A stretch of 6,016 bases of DNA. It comes from Methanocorpusculum sp. Its GTDB lineage: Archaea; Halobacteriota; Methanomicrobia; Methanomicrobiales; Methanocorpusculaceae. The translations under genes were made by a program, and so were the position numbers. Below, piece after piece: positions 5,419-6,016 of the stretch. The notes beneath the pieces were generated by a model. The model had not been told where the DNA came from and did not search any database. It saw only the letters and a list, made by a program, of their open reading frames with translations. The DNA lies in the NCBI GenBank assembly GCA_029987395.1, contig DALTVX010000049.1, positions 1 through 6,016 of the forward strand, in the 5' to 3' direction. Position 1 is the stretch's first letter; every line of letters starts with the position of its first letter.

Positions 5419-5930
5419 AGATCGTGTGTGGAAACATGAGATAAAGCCAACCGCGAATCGGCTCAATCGCAAAGCTTCGCTTTGCTCTCCGCTTCGGGCT
5501 TTCAGCCCTCGCTTGAATCCCGCCCTTCGGGCGAACTGAATCGGATTTGTTTTCCCTCACTTTCGCAATCCAGCTACGCTGTCTTGCTCATCCCTCATCG
5601 GGAGCGTTCGGGCAAATCCTGTCGCCGCCCCGGCGGCTCCCAATGGTGATGCCCATCTCTCTATCTCATTTGATATTATCAGTAGAAGAACATTTTTTCA
5701 CATTTAAGATTTTATTTTAATGAAGGTCTCTCTCACAGGAGGCGCTGGGGCGCCGACAGGATTTGCCCGAACGCTCCCGATGAGGGATGAGCAAGACAGC
5801 GTAGCTGGATTGCGAAAGTGAGGGAAAGCAAATCCGATTCTGGGAGCCCGAAGGGCGGGATTCGCGCCGATTCGCGGTTGGTTTTTCTCTTGTGTCTACA
5901 CTAATGCCGTACACGAAATCGAAGTACATC
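5419..5930. repeat. Giant palindromic element E2 (about 500 bp)
   Basis: Second copy of the E1 family. CCAACCGCGAATCGG (5447-5461) pairs exactly with 5867-5881. The inner arms 5539-5640 and 5738-5839 are both 102 nt and complementary at 98 of 102 positions, around a 97-nt loop. The right end (5906-5930) matches the reverse complement of the E1 left end (124-148) with one difference. The left end is eroded: ATGAGATAAA at 5436-5445 matches the reverse complement of the E1 right end, but the 25-bp terminal block is barely recognisable. The left arm holds one hairpin module (5469-5518) plus CGCCC-TTC-GGGCG (5521-5533); the right arm lacks the module. No protein is encoded. Confidence 0.85.
5641..5737. 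repeat. AT-rich conserved loop of E2
   Basis: A 97-nt spacer between the 102-nt arms. TCTCATTT (5664-5671) and TCACATTTA (5698-5706) match the E1 loop in the same direction and with the same 34-nt spacing. The second half is T/A-rich and diverged from E1. Confidence 0.7.
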
Positions 5931-5990
5931 TTATACGTAAGTCAGCCTTTCTGATTGAGATCACACCGCGTAAGTGCTATTGAAAAAAGG
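5931..5990 (+). repeat. Tail of palindromic element E2
   Basis: About 60 bp outside the E2 right end, matching the reverse complement of 70-123 at E1. The clearest part is GAGATCACACCGCGTAAGTG (5957-5976). The similarity fades near 5985-5990 at an A-rich run. As at E1, the tail lies on the side away from the neighbouring gene. Confidence 0.6.
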
Positions 5991-6016
5991 GTTGATCAGA
6001 TCCATCCGGTCAAAAA
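5991..6016. other. Right edge, nothing recognised
   Basis: Twenty-six bases beyond the E2 tail with no visible gene start, hairpin or repeat; too short to judge. Confidence 0.3.

Noticed and set aside
70..5990. Composite transposon: two inverted elements flanking five genes
   Set aside because: The outer ends are indeed inverted, but neither element encodes a transposase, the cores are in direct orientation, and the enclosed genes look like ordinary chromosomal genes in normal operon arrangement.

Overview
The window looks like a piece of chromosome from a methanogenic archaeon, most likely of the Methanomicrobiales (Methanocorpusculum-like); this is inferred from gene content and not proven. 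The main pointers are a 3-hexulose-6-phosphate synthase fused to an RraA-like domain, an archaeal-type membrane metal-dependent hydrolase, a small FMN nitroreductase, few strong Shine-Dalgarno sites and T-rich terminators.

The middle (about 793-5365) holds five intact genes in two divergent groups that share an 81-bp promoter gap (4448-4528). Leftward on the minus strand, in transcription order: nitroreductase (4447-3917), DUF457-type membrane hydrolase (3855-2932), bifunctional HPS/RraA (2867-1584) and a seven-repeat TPR protein (1587-793). The last two overlap by four bases (ATGA). The TPR ribosome-binding site lies inside the final codons of the HPS/RraA gene, so the two are probably translated together. 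A hairpin plus T6 separates the nitroreductase from the next gene, and a T7 run follows the membrane gene, so the strand is probably not one simple operon. Rightward, a single class I SAM methyltransferase (4529-5365) appears near-leaderless.

Both outer ends (about 70-765 and 5420-5990) are non-coding and hold two related giant palindromic elements, E1 and E2. Each has two long inverted arms around a 92-97 nt AT-rich loop. The inner arms are nearly perfect: 46/46 bp in E1 and 98/102 bp in E2. The arms are built from small hairpins, mostly with 3-nt loops, whose stems differ between copies by compensating changes. The loop is conserved between copies, with two motifs 34 nt apart in both.

The outer ends and tails of E1 and E2 match in inverted orientation, but their cores (modules, arms and loop) match in direct orientation. 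One core therefore seems to have flipped relative to its ends, probably by recombination between the inverted arms. Each element sits just downstream of the 3' end of an outward-reading gene (TPR for E1, methyltransferase for E2), in the same end orientation relative to that gene. This repeat family is the most unusual content of the window. I do not recognise it as a named element. The protein genes belong to known families.
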